Shown here: one piece after another, positions 18,607 through 26,336 of the stretch | Position numbering within the stretch: position 1 is the first letter of the stretch | Layout: each line of letters opens with the position of its first letter | Source of the DNA: Bacillota bacterium | Lineage (GTDB): Bacteria; Armatimonadota; HRBIN16 | Assembly (NCBI GenBank): GCA_023511455.1 | Contig: JAIMBJ010000019.1 | Span: forward strand, 1 to 64,000 | DNA: 64,000 nucleotides | Direction of reading: 5' to 3' | Translations under genes and position numbers: made by a program | Notes under the pieces: model-generated | Seen by the model: the letters and a program-made list of their open reading frames with translations, nothing else | Databases searched by the model: none | What the model was told of the DNA's origin: nothing

Positions 18607-18612
18607 ATTATA
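18607..18612 (-). promoter_or_regulatory. -10 element of the toxin-antitoxin promoter
   Basis: A perfect TATAAT on the minus strand lies 4 bases before an ATG triplet at 18603-18595. The -35 region is weak (TTAGAC at 18 bases). If it is used, the transcript starts at or within a few bases of that ATG. Confidence 0.5.
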
Positions 18613-18632
18613 CCATGAGACGTTCCTTTGGT

Positions 18633-18818
18633 CTAAACCGCATCCCGGCTGATAAACCGCCCCACCTGCGGGTCGTAATAGCGTGCCCCGACGTGCAACA
18701 ACCCCGCATCACCGTCATCGCGGTAGCCCCATGCCCCCGCAAAGCGATAGGGATTGGCATTGCTGCCCCACTGCGCCACCGTGTTGCCGAAGGCTTCGGT
18801 TGTCAACCTGCTGGTTAT
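18633..18818 (-). pseudogene. Rhs core fragment ending in a stop (fragment 4)
   Basis: An open minus-strand segment of about 60 codons that is nearly identical to residues of the full Rhs gene from LTTEAFGN through YRFAGAWGYRDDGDAGL and YYDPQVGRFISRDAV, followed at once by TAG. The full gene differs at a few positions, for example GSNANP here against GSSANP there. It lacks the SEHPYLYCEHEPVN junction and any tip. There is no start codon. It is a duplicated or deleted copy of the last YD-repeat region. Confidence 0.85.
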
Positions 18819-18851
18819 GTTCGTATAATTGGTTAACCGTCTCTAAATGAC

Positions 18852-19259
18852 CTACAGTATGAGACCCGCAATACACAAGGCGAGGCCAATCGCAACCATC
18901 ACTCCTCCGCCTATGCGAGCGTACTGGTAATTCAAACTATTCTGTAGTGCTCGCGCCCAGAGGCGATCAAGCTTCGTACGAAGCAGCCACCCTACGACAA
19001 ACAACGCGGCGCTAAATGCGATGTAGGCAAGGGTAGACAGACGCCCTCTACTTAATGTCCACAGGATACCACCTGCGGCCGCTGACAACCACACAAGAGA
19101 CAAACAGGACATCAGACGCTCACGGGTGGGCAAATCAGACAGCCACTCCAAGGAACGGTACTGAGGCGTCCCACGATACTCTGGTTCTTTGCTCAAAAGG
19201 GCGTCTACTCCCCCTACTATCAGTACGACGCCAGCGACCATGCACTCAACGTTCGGCAT
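18852..19259 (-). CDS. Small membrane protein following Rhs tip 4
   Basis: A 135-residue protein with three to four predicted membrane segments (VECMVAGVVLIVGGVDALL; LSLVWLSAAAGGILWTL; LAYIAFSAALFVVGWLL; GGGVMVAIGLALCIAGLIL). No family recognised. It begins 11 bases after the displaced Rhs tip at 19271-19738, with AGGGTGATG upstream of the ATG. By position it is where an immunity gene would be expected in an Rhs system, but this is inference. Confidence 0.65.
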   Translation of the reverse strand: MPNVECMVAGVVLIVGGVDALLSKEPEYRGTPQYRSLEWLSDLPTRERLMSCLSLVWLSAAAGGILWTLSRGRLSTLAYIAFSAALFVVGWLLRTKLDRLWARALQNSLNYQYARIGGGVMVAIGLALCIAGLIL

Positions 19260-19270
19260 GTTGCATCACC

Positions 19271-19738
19271 CTACATCACCCAACCAAAGACGACGCTTAC
19301 GCTAGGGCTGCCTATACCGACCTCCCTAAACGCACCGCCACCAGGGCTCCAGCCGCGTTGGAAACCAGGGGCGGGCAACCGGGGTAACCAAAATCGCTTG
19401 GGGATATAGCCCCCATATCCAATGAACGGTCCTGGTGCAATGTAGTCCCACGAGCTGTTGAACCCCCAGCCTAATCCTGGTGGCAAACCGAACCCAAAGA
19501 ACAGGTAAGGATGGCAACCCAGTCTACCTCCTGGGTGGGTATTGCCGTATTGGAAGCCTCCACCAAAAGTGAAGGGAACCGGTATTGTATGAACAAGTAC
19601 TATCGTTGTGAACGAGACGTTGATGTCAACATAAACCCTCCCACTTGGATCCACATAATTAACCGGCTCATGCTCGCAATAGAGATACGGATGCTCGGTC
19701 AGCACCGCATCCCACGAGAGGAATCGCCATAAACGCAG
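19271..19738 (-). CDS. Displaced Rhs tip 4, glycine/proline-rich
   Basis: The open segment begins with FLSWDAVLTEHPYLYCEHEPVNYVDPSG, the junction of the Rhs core, and continues with a tail unlike the full gene's tail: VYVDINVSFTTIVLVHTIPV, then a Gly/Pro/Phe-rich region (FFGFGLPPGLGWGF, IGYGGYIPKRFWLPRLP). It has no convincing start codon; the frame stays open upstream into the preceding gene. This is the structure of an orphan Rhs C-terminal tip that could replace the active tip by recombination through the shared junction. No enzymatic motif is visible in the tail. Confidence 0.6.
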   Translation of the reverse strand: MRLWRFLSWDAVLTEHPYLYCEHEPVNYVDPSGRVYVDINVSFTTIVLVHTIPVPFTFGGGFQYGNTHPGGRLGCHPYLFFGFGLPPGLGWGFNSSWDYIAPGPFIGYGGYIPKRFWLPRLPAPGFQRGWSPGGGAFREVGIGSPSVSVVFGWVM

Positions 19739-19767
19739 GGTCAGACCCCCGTGTCTGCCCCCACTAT

Positions 19768-20967
19768 CTAAGTCAGATTTCCGACAGCAGTCATCAAGCG
19801 GTTGACAAACGGCACATAGTAGTACGCCGCAAACAACAGTGAAGGCACCCATAGCCGCCTCCACGTTTCATAAGTAGTGACGCAAGCAAGCACTATTATC
19901 GCCGATGACAACATGCTGGAGATGCTCATCGCTCCGCCCGCCGTCAGAAAGGTGAGAACAAGCAGAACAGTCCATCCCACAGCCACCGCGACACCGGGTA
20001 GTTCCATGTGGTGCAAACGTTCGCGTGCCTGAGTGTATACTGTGCCGATAAACCACCATGTAAAGATGGCTGCGGCGATGGGGATGCCTGCAGTCAGAAA
20101 AATCACCGACTGTACGGTAATGTGGCGCAGCACACGCGGAACATCCGTATGGACAACTACCATGTGAAGCCAGTAAGCTTGGTCCAGCAACATTCCTGCG
20201 TAAAGTGTAAGAGCAAGTGCTAACAACCAGCGAGGTGGTTGCCACATCGGGGTCGTGTCTCCCTGCACATACCTGCGCCGATAGAATGTTGCTATGGCTG
20301 CCAGTCCAAGCCAAAAGCCGGCTTCGGTAAGCAGTTGGTAGCTGTTCGTGTTTCCCTCTGCACTGGGGAGCGGCACTCCGAAAGTCAACCAGGCGAGCAG
20401 ATAAGCCGCGACGACGTTCCACAGGTATAGCAATAGCATCGCGATTGCTTGTGGGAGCACCCAGACACCCACCCAGCGTCTAGCGAGCGCGGCAAAGCCA
20501 ACCAGCACTAAGAAAGGCAGGAACACCTTGGCGAGCCATTCCACTATCTCCTTCTTTGGAAGTAGCTGCCAGGCTGCCAGATAGTCCCCTTTTCTCCATT
20601 GTACCTCTGCCAGTTTCTTGCGGACCTCACCGCGCCAAGCAGACGAGGAGGTTTGAGCCAGCATCTGACGAAAAACATCTTCCGCTTCGTCCAGTTGCTT
20701 CAGGTCTAATAGACAAGTGGCTTTGAACCACGATAGGCTCATGTCACCCGGATACTTCTGCAACGCCTGCTCGGTCTGTTTGAGAAGTTCCCGCACATGA
20801 GAAGGCTTGACACGTCCCAGTCGGTCGTTTCGCTCTTGAGACATCAAGCTCAATCGGTGCACCTCAGCGAAAGACGGAGGGACACCAGCTGCGACTTCCG
20901 TCTGGCAAGCGCCTTGCCTGTCGCACAACAGCCAGGTGATTACGAAAAATAGAAGAAACCTGCACAT
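19768..20967 (-). CDS. Secreted-then-membrane protein with TPR-like N-terminus, 399 residues
   Basis: Begins with a signal peptide (MCRFLLFFVITWLLCDRQGA), then about 130 residues of helical repeats of TPR type (LLKQTEQALQKYPGDMSLSWFKATCLLDL; LDEAEDVFRQML; EVQWRKGDYLAAWQLL), then about seven membrane segments from residue 150 on. The ATG at 20967 has GGAGGA six bases upstream. No family recognised. It follows displaced tip 3 by about 70 bases and partly overlaps the open frame leading into tip 4, so it takes the partner position in the tip array. Function unknown. Confidence 0.7.
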   Translation of the reverse strand: MCRFLLFFVITWLLCDRQGACQTEVAAGVPPSFAEVHRLSLMSQERNDRLGRVKPSHVRELLKQTEQALQKYPGDMSLSWFKATCLLDLKQLDEAEDVFRQMLAQTSSSAWRGEVRKKLAEVQWRKGDYLAAWQLLPKKEIVEWLAKVFLPFLVLVGFAALARRWVGVWVLPQAIAMLLLYLWNVVAAYLLAWLTFGVPLPSAEGNTNSYQLLTEAGFWLGLAAIATFYRRRYVQGDTTPMWQPPRWLLALALTLYAGMLLDQAYWLHMVVVHTDVPRVLRHITVQSVIFLTAGIPIAAAIFTWWFIGTVYTQARERLHHMELPGVAVAVGWTVLLVLTFLTAGGAMSISSMLSSAIIVLACVTTYETWRRLWVPSLLFAAYYYVPFVNRLMTAVGNLT

Positions 20968-21035
20968 TTTCCATCCTCCGTCTCGTTTTGATGTAAGTGC
21001 AGGGTAGGTAGACCACCCTGCACGACGCAACTACC

Positions 21036-21413
21036 TCACACGACAGGTAAGAGGGCGGTATCCGGCACCGGTACCGCACTGCTCGGTTGGGATGGTTGGA
21101 ATCCAGGGTTGGGCGCAGCTCCTGGATTTGTCGGGAAAGGATCCATGTTATCCGGAATGCCGTCGTTGTCGTCATCATAATCCACAATATTTGGATGGCG
21201 ATCCCCGTCGCTATCGCGTCCTGGGTTTGTCGTCCCCGTTGCTGGGGGGGGACCTTGGGTAACACGCCCGCATCCAGGCAATATAAACACCAGCGCCGCA
21301 GCCGCTAACAACACCAGTATCCCAGCCCGCCCACTCGGATCCACGTAATTGACCGGGTCGTTCTCGCAATACAGATACGGATGCTCGCTCAGCACCGCAT
21401 CCCGCGAGAGGAA
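21036..21413 (-). CDS. Displaced Rhs tip 3 with lipobox-like segment and Ca-binding repeats
   Basis: Starts with the Rhs junction FLSRDAVLSEHPYLYCENDPVNYVDPSGR, then ILVLLAAAALVFILPGC, which looks like a lipoprotein signal ending in a lipobox-like LPGC, a Pro/Thr/Gly linker, and DSDGDRHPNIVDYDDDNDGIPDNMDPFPTNP, which matches thrombospondin type 3-like calcium repeats. It ends in a Pro/Ser-rich tail. The only start codon in the core part is the GTG at 21395. The tail is unrelated to the tips at 19271, 21778 and in the full gene. It may be translated only after recombination into the full gene. Confidence 0.62.
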   Translation of the reverse strand, partial: FLSRDAVLSEHPYLYCENDPVNYVDPSGRAGILVLLAAAALVFILPGCGRVTQGPPPATGTTNPGRDSDGDRHPNIVDYDDDNDGIPDNMDPFPTNPGAAPNPGFQPSQPSSAVPVPDTALLPVV

Positions 21414-21470
21414 AGGGTCATACTCTTATCAGCGTTTTGACACAGGAAGCCCACTTTGGTCCCGTGTCTT

Positions 21471-21731
21471 TCATATCCCCTTCGTACGCCTCCGCCACCA
21501 CAACACTGTAGCCAGCAGAGCAAACGGAAAGACGGTGCGCTCCAAGAAGAACTTCAGTTCACCAGATAGCCACCCCAGCGTGACCGGCTGCCCTTCTGCT
21601 GTAGCCAATAGAGCGGAAGCGCCCGCAGCACACAACAGCAGAATGGCAAAAAAGGCAGCGAAGACCACTATGGTCTCACAGATTAGCCGCAGCAGGATAC
21701 CGGGCTCTGATGGTGCACCAAGTAGCCTCAT
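21471..21731 (-). CDS. Small membrane protein following Rhs tip 2
   Basis: An 86-residue protein with two clear membrane segments (ICETIVVFAAFFAILLLCAAGASALL and FPFALLATVLWW) and a basic C-terminus (RRRTKGI). It begins 46 bases after tip 2 ends, with GGGAGG upstream of the ATG at 21731; the open frame extends to an ATG at 21758 without a ribosome binding site. No family recognised. It is in the position of a tip-specific partner or immunity protein. Confidence 0.6.
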   Translation of the reverse strand: MRLLGAPSEPGILLRLICETIVVFAAFFAILLLCAAGASALLATAEGQPVTLGWLSGELKFFLERTVFPFALLATVLWWRRRTKGI

Positions 21732-21777
21732 GGAATTTGCGCCTCCCGTCTGGAACATCCACTGGTGCCTGAGTCAG

Positions 21778-22044
21778 TCATTTGCACCACACAGGCGGAT
21801 GATCGGCATACCAGCGGACCATGTCTCTATACTTTTGCTTGGCCCACTCCCACACGCGTACTTCATGCCCTTCCTCGTAACCGCCGCCGAAGAACCCTGC
21901 GATGGCGCCGGGGACCATCCACCGTAGCCCACCAGGGCTGCCGCCTATAGCTCCCATTAGTGCGCCTACGATAGCTTTACGCAGGCTAAACATCCCACTC
22001 GGATCCACATTATTAACCGGCTCATGCTCGCAATACAGATGCAG
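21778..22044 (-). CDS. Displaced Rhs tip 2
   Basis: The open segment starts with LHLYCEHEPVNNVDPSG, a shortened Rhs junction in which the RDAVLSEHPY part has been lost, and continues with MFSLRKAIVGALMGAIGGSP, a Gly-rich hydrophobic stretch (MVPGAIAGFFGGGY), and a charged end (WEWAKQKYRDMVRWYADHPPVWCK). A GTG at 22008 or the ATG in GMFSL could start it, but neither has a good ribosome binding site. It follows the 95-residue membrane gene directly. I see no known toxin motif. Confidence 0.55.
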   Translation of the reverse strand: MHLYCEHEPVNNVDPSGMFSLRKAIVGALMGAIGGSPGGLRWMVPGAIAGFFGGGYEEGHEVRVWEWAKQKYRDMVRWYADHPPVWCK

Positions 22045-22051
22045 TTGTGGG

Positions 22052-22339
22052 TCACCGTCGGTTGCGACCGTACTTTAGTACGCCCCGCAAAATGACGATA
22101 GTTCCAACTAATCCAACGAATAGTCCGACCACTTCTGCCTCCTTCAGGGCGAATTTCCTTCCTGAGTATAAAAGACTCAAACCTGTAGCCCAAAGCAGAG
22201 TGGGAAGAAAAAGGACCGGTGAAGCCGATGCCCGGTTTGACGCGCTGACGTGAGCCAGCCGCCACCAAATAAGTTGGACGACAGCTGCAGCCCATACAAC
22301 GCATGTGACAACTAGCCAAATGCCGTCTGACATTTCCAC
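22052..22339 (-). CDS. Small membrane protein following the full Rhs gene
   Basis: A 95-residue protein with three predicted membrane segments (IWLVVTCVVWAAAVVQLIWW; PVLFLPTLLWATGLSLLY; VGLFVGLVGTIVILRGVL) and a basic end (KYGRNRR). The GTG at 22339 has GGAGGT five bases upstream; the ATG at 22333 is an alternative. It is the first gene downstream of the full Rhs gene, 375 bases after its stop, and runs straight into displaced tip 2. No family recognised; a partner or immunity role for the resident Rhs tip is an inference from position. Confidence 0.62.
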   Translation of the reverse strand: MEMSDGIWLVVTCVVWAAAVVQLIWWRLAHVSASNRASASPVLFLPTLLWATGLSLLYSGRKFALKEAEVVGLFVGLVGTIVILRGVLKYGRNRR

Positions 22340-22714
22340 ACGTCACCTCCTCGTCGCCTGCATTCCTCAACGTGGTCGCGCTGAGAAACCACTACTATGA
22401 ATTCTCAAGATGCGGCTTTTGCCGCGTGTTTTACACGTACCCATAGACGTGTCCCACAGGCGAAGGCCTGTCCTTTCGGGCGTGGGCACGCAGTTGATAT
22501 GAAATGAAACTGCCTCCGACGACAACACTCAAGACATACATAGGGTACCCTCACTTTGAGTCTTCTACTTTTGTTGCACTCCGTGCCATGGTTGGAGATT
22601 GCTTCGGTCGCGGCCAACACTAATGACACGAAGCATGTCTCATTTCGCTCTGCGCACACGAAGCAATCCCCAAGTTTCATTAACAGGCGTGATTCTGTAC
22701 GCACTTGACCGAGC
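22340..22714. other. Gap between full Rhs gene and its downstream membrane gene
   Basis: A 375-base stretch. It contains an open minus-strand frame rich in Cys and Arg (roughly 22405-22680) without a ribosome binding site, and short GC-rich palindromic pieces near 22425-22480. I do not accept a gene here. It may be the decayed end of an earlier tip or partner gene. Confidence 0.4.
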
Positions 22715-25606
22715 CTACATAGATAGAGTAGGCGTCGGAGCATACGGATTGAGTGGGTCGTGCCACGGCGGTAGCAGCCTGCCATCATCTTCCGAAGAAC
22801 GTGGAGGCTGCGGGACAGGTGGAATGCTTGGTGGCGGAATGTATAAATGTTCCTCGTCTATAGGGAACAGCGCATCGGCAATAAGTTCGCCGAGGTGCAG
22901 TCCTAAACCAATACCCCCCACCAATGCACCCACAAAGGCTATCACACTTCCGGCTGGTGGGTTGACTATTGCTACTAGGCCACCGACGCTTGCGATAAGT
23001 CCCCCTGCAACCTCCAACCATTCATATGTCTTCCTTCCACTCGGATCAACCCTATTCACCGGCTCATGCTCGCAATACAGATACGGATGCTCAGAAAGCA
23101 CCGCGTCCCGCGAGATGAACCGCCCTACCTGCGGGTCGTAGTAGCGCGCACCGACGTGCAACAACCCCGCATCGCCGTCGTCGCGGTAGCCCCACGCCCC
23201 CGCAAAGCGGTAGGGGTTAGCACTGCTGCCCCACTGCGCCACCGCGTTGCCGAAGGCTTCGGTTGTCAACGTGCTGGTCAAAGCCTGAAGGCTGTTCACC
23301 GTCGCCCGCGTGGTGCCTAACCCGTCTGGCAGCACCACCTCCCCGTTGCGGGCAACCAGCGCGTTGCCGTAACTGTAGACGGCAGTGACCGCGCTGCCCT
23401 GACGTTCCACTATTATCTTATCACCGTCATGCACCAGTTGACAAGGGGTGCCGTTCACCGTGCGCGAAACCCGACGTCCCAGCGCATCGTAGCTGAAGGT
23501 TACCACACTGCCTTTGCCGCTGATGCCCACCAGCTGACCGTCGTAGTCCCAGCTCAGCGTATAGCTCACCCCGTTCAGCACACGGGACACCTGCTCCCCG
23601 TTGGCGTTGTAGGTGTAACTGTTGTTGAAACCGCCACTCGTGGAGAGCAACTGGTCGTCGGCATTGTAACTGAAGGTGGTGGTCACTCCGTTCACCGTCT
23701 GGCTCAGACGGTTGCCCTCTGCGTCCAGGGTGTAACTGATGGAATAGGGTGCCGTGCCGGTGCGAACCTCGCCCACCAGACGGTGCGCACCGTCGTAGGT
23801 GTACGTAACGGTGGAATCATCCGCCTCCACCACCTGCGTGCGCAACCCGTCCGCGTTGTAACTGTAATTGTAGGAGGCTATCACGTTGTTGTCGCTGCGC
23901 CGATGCACGATGCTCGTCAACCGGTTCGCCACATCGTAACTCTTGCTGGTGGTGACCCCGTTCGGAGCGGTGATGCTCACCTCGTTGCCGTTGGCGTCGT
24001 AGGTATAACTGGTGGTGCCGGTCGGCTCCGTTACCGATGCCAGCTCGTTGCGCGCGGTGTAACTGTAGGTCACCGTGCGACCGCTCAGGTCACTCATGCT
24101 GCTGAGCAGTCCCCGCTTGCCGGACGCATCGTAACTGTAACTGACCTGAACCACCCCGTTCCACGACTCGCTGGTGAGGCGGTTGGTAGAGTCATAGGTG
24201 CGTGCCCAGGTGCCCGTGCTATCCGTCCAGCCCACCAGATTATCGTTGGCATCGTAACTGAAGGTCTTGACGCTGTTATCGGGGTAGGTTATCTGCACCA
24301 GGCGCATCCAGTTGTCCCGGCTGTAGGTGGTGGTCCGCCCCATGGCGTCGGTGCGGGCGGTCTGCAGTCCCAGCAGGTTGTAACTGTACTGGGTCACTTT
24401 GCCCAGCGGCGTGGTGACGCTGCTGAGGTTGCCGTGCGTGTCATAGCCATATTGCGTGGTGTGTCCGCCCGCATCCGTCTTGCTGGTAACCAGTCCGTAA
24501 CTGTTCACAGTGTAACCGACGGTGCTGATGACCGCACCGTTGCTGTCCTTGTGTTGTGTCTGAATAAGGTTCCAGCCCGTAGCATCATAGGTGTTCACCG
24601 TCTGATGCCCCAGAGGGTCGGTAACAGTCAGCACGCGGTTGCGGGCGTTGTAGGTGAAGCTGCTGGTATTGCCCAGCGGGTCGGTCTGACTGAGCACATT
24701 ACCCCGACTGTCGTAGGTGAAACTCCACACGTTACCCCGCCTGTCGGTCAGGGCAGTGAGGTTGTTGCTGGCATCCCAGCTGTAACTCTGGATGTATCCC
24801 AGCGCATCTTGCTCCGAGAGCAGTCGTCCGTTGCCATCGTAGGTGTGCACCGTGGTGTGCCCGTTGGGGTCGGTGACACCGGTCTGGTTGGTGCCATAGC
24901 TGAAGGTGATGGTGTTGCCCGCAGGGTCGTTCTGCGAAACCAGGCGGTTGGAGACATCATAACTGTATTGCCACACGTTACCCCGCCGGTCGGTCAAACT
25001 GGTGATGTTGTGGTTGGCGTTGTAGCCGAACTGCAGACGATAGGTGTTGCCGTTGAGGGTGGGAAAGTTCACCTGCGTCAAACGCCCGTAGGCGTCATAG
25101 GTGAACGTCCACTGCCGGTTGAGCGGGTCGGTGACCGCCGTCATCCTGCCCGACAGGTTGTAGGAGAAGTTCAGCTGGCGGTTGGTGGGGTCGCTCAGGC
25201 GGGTGAGGCGGTTGCTGCTATTGTAGGTGAGGGTGATGGTATTGCCGTTAGGGTCGGTGATGCTGGTGCAGAACCATCCCGTGCCGTTGGGATTAGTGAA
25301 ACGGTAGCGTATCTGCTCTTTGGTGGTGAGGTCATAACTGCTGATGGGGCTGCCGTTGGCAACAAGGGTGTCGTAGATGCCTGCGGGAGGCAGGTAACTG
25401 CCATTGGGCTGACGGATGAAGGTGTAGCACTTGCCATCGCCCCAGTGCACGGTAACGTTTCCCGTCGGGCTGTCCACCAGCAGGTAGAGCAGATACGTGT
25501 GTGACCACTTCTGCCCCAACTCGCGGTTGATGGTGGCTTTACTGTTGTGGTAGAGAGTGAACTGCACGGGCATTCCGCCTCTGGCTTGCCAGCCGACAAG
25601 GGGCAC
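22715..25606 (-). CDS. Rhs/YD-repeat protein with resident tip (5' end disrupted)
   Basis: 963 codons open. From residue 20 on the chain is a long series of YD repeats (for example LTYNSSNRLTRLSDPTNRQ, FTYDAYGRLTQVNFP, YSYDVSNRLVSQNDPAGN), forming the beta-shell that wraps the C-terminus in Rhs proteins. The core ends at YYDPQVGRFISRDAVLSEHP and YLYCEHEPVNRVDPSG, after which comes the resident tip of about 105 residues: hydrophobic and Gly-rich (VAGGLIASVGGLVAIVNPPA, FVGALVGGIGLGLHLGELIADALF), then an acidic Pro-rich tail. The first codon at 25606 is a GTG in mid-protein: the frame stays open upstream to a TGA at 25784-25786, and the true N-terminus lies beyond a frameshift. The protein as encoded may not be made or exported. 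Confidence 0.88.
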   Translation of the reverse strand: MPLVGWQARGGMPVQFTLYHNSKATINRELGQKWSHTYLLYLLVDSPTGNVTVHWGDGKCYTFIRQPNGSYLPPAGIYDTLVANGSPISSYDLTTKEQIRYRFTNPNGTGWFCTSITDPNGNTITLTYNSSNRLTRLSDPTNRQLNFSYNLSGRMTAVTDPLNRQWTFTYDAYGRLTQVNFPTLNGNTYRLQFGYNANHNITSLTDRRGNVWQYSYDVSNRLVSQNDPAGNTITFSYGTNQTGVTDPNGHTTVHTYDGNGRLLSEQDALGYIQSYSWDASNNLTALTDRRGNVWSFTYDSRGNVLSQTDPLGNTSSFTYNARNRVLTVTDPLGHQTVNTYDATGWNLIQTQHKDSNGAVISTVGYTVNSYGLVTSKTDAGGHTTQYGYDTHGNLSSVTTPLGKVTQYSYNLLGLQTARTDAMGRTTTYSRDNWMRLVQITYPDNSVKTFSYDANDNLVGWTDSTGTWARTYDSTNRLTSESWNGVVQVSYSYDASGKRGLLSSMSDLSGRTVTYSYTARNELASVTEPTGTTSYTYDANGNEVSITAPNGVTTSKSYDVANRLTSIVHRRSDNNVIASYNYSYNADGLRTQVVEADDSTVTYTYDGAHRLVGEVRTGTAPYSISYTLDAEGNRLSQTVNGVTTTFSYNADDQLLSTSGGFNNSYTYNANGEQVSRVLNGVSYTLSWDYDGQLVGISGKGSVVTFSYDALGRRVSRTVNGTPCQLVHDGDKIIVERQGSAVTAVYSYGNALVARNGEVVLPDGLGTTRATVNSLQALTSTLTTEAFGNAVAQWGSSANPYRFAGAWGYRDDGDAGLLHVGARYYDPQVGRFISRDAVLSEHPYLYCEHEPVNRVDPSGRKTYEWLEVAGGLIASVGGLVAIVNPPAGSVIAFVGALVGGIGLGLHLGELIADALFPIDEEHLYIPPPSIPPVPQPPRSSEDDGRLLPPWHDPLNPYAPTPTLSM

Positions 25607-25965
25607 AGTGGTCAGTTTGTTGCCGTGCAGGGTGTTGGTGTCGGCGAGCTGTGCCTGCCATCGGTAGGGGTTGCCGGTGTTGGTTTCATTGGGCAGGGGT
25701 TCGTCATCGCCGATGCCGATACCCGAGTTGGTTGTGCTGCCGCCAGATGGTGGCCGTAGGGCAGCAACGAGGATGGTCTGGTTTCACAGGTGGTGGAGCG
25801 TGGTTGCACAGGCAGTGGTCGTATTCGCGAGGATAATCCCCAGCGAGGCAGCTGCTGCGAGGACGTTACTAAGCGTGGTTACCCCCTCGCATTTGTAAGC
25901 AGGAATACAACAGAAAGAGCCAACGCGAGGGGTTTGGTCACAAAGCGTTTGCGAACACGGTTCAT
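25607..25965 (-). pseudogene. Disrupted 5' end of the Rhs gene (signal peptide plus linker)
   Basis: From an ATG at 25965, preceded by AAGGGGGA at good spacing, the minus strand encodes MNRVRKRFVTKPLALALSVV followed by FLLTNARG and a TAA, a clear signal peptide. Shifting frame near the run of five G at 25881-25885 continues as VTTLSNVLAAAASLGIILAN and TTTACATTLHHL, then a TGA at 25784-25786, after which the same frame runs as NQTILVAALRPPSGGSTTNS into the YD-repeat gene. One frameshift and one stop therefore separate the export signal from the body. Confidence 0.72.
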
Positions 25966-26001
25966 GATGGTTCCCCCTTCTTCATTTGGTTCTTTGGAGA
26001 C

Positions 26002-26031
26002 AGTATATCACAGGGTCAGCGTGTTTGGCAA
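26002..26031 (-). promoter_or_regulatory. Sigma70-type promoter of the Rhs gene
   Basis: TTGCCA at 26031-26026 and TATACT at 26007-26002 on the minus strand, 18 bases apart, each 5 of 6 to consensus. The start point would be about 30 bases before the ATG at 25965. Bases 26032-26270, between this promoter and that of ricT, hold no gene I can support. Confidence 0.65.
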
Positions 26032-26270
26032 GGGATTTTGCGGGGATGTTCGAGAAAGATACCGTCCAGCATCTGGAAGTTACGGACAACCTGAAAAACA
26101 ATCCTTCTTGGGAGGCTGGAAACCGGCATCAGCAGGTTTTGTTCCTGCGTTGCCCGCCACCTGTAATCGCCGGGTTACCTCGCGTAGCCGAACTCTTTCA
26201 GGGGGGCGTTAAGCCTATCGCAGTCTAAAACCTGCGGCTACAGGAAGGCAGACATTCGTTTGACCACCGT

Positions 26271-26299
26271 TTGCCTGCACCTGTTGATTATGTTAAAAT
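26271..26299 (+). promoter_or_regulatory. Sigma70-type promoter of the ricT operon
   Basis: TTGCCT at 26271-26276 and TAAAAT at 26294-26299 with a 17-base spacer. The predicted start near 26306 places the ATG at 26337 about 30 bases downstream and excludes ATG triplets at 26298 and 26304. Confidence 0.7.
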
Positions 26300-26336
26300 G
26301 AAAATGCAAGCAGTCTTTACCATCACAGGGGGAACG

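Noticed and set aside
22405-22680. Cys/Arg-rich open frame after the Rhs gene
   Set aside because: No ribosome binding site and unusual composition; more likely decayed sequence.
17776-22715. Nuclease toxin motifs (HNH, deaminase, ADP-ribosyl) in the Rhs tips
   Set aside because: I looked for the key residue patterns in all four tails and did not find any.
23429-25504. Long open frame opposite the Rhs gene
   Set aside because: The repetitive Val/Gly/His-rich translation mirrors the YD repeats of the real gene and has no family features.
26047-26228. Possible 60-residue gene upstream of ricT
   Set aside because: The start has no spaced ribosome site, it lies between two divergent promoters, and the translation has no folded-protein pattern.
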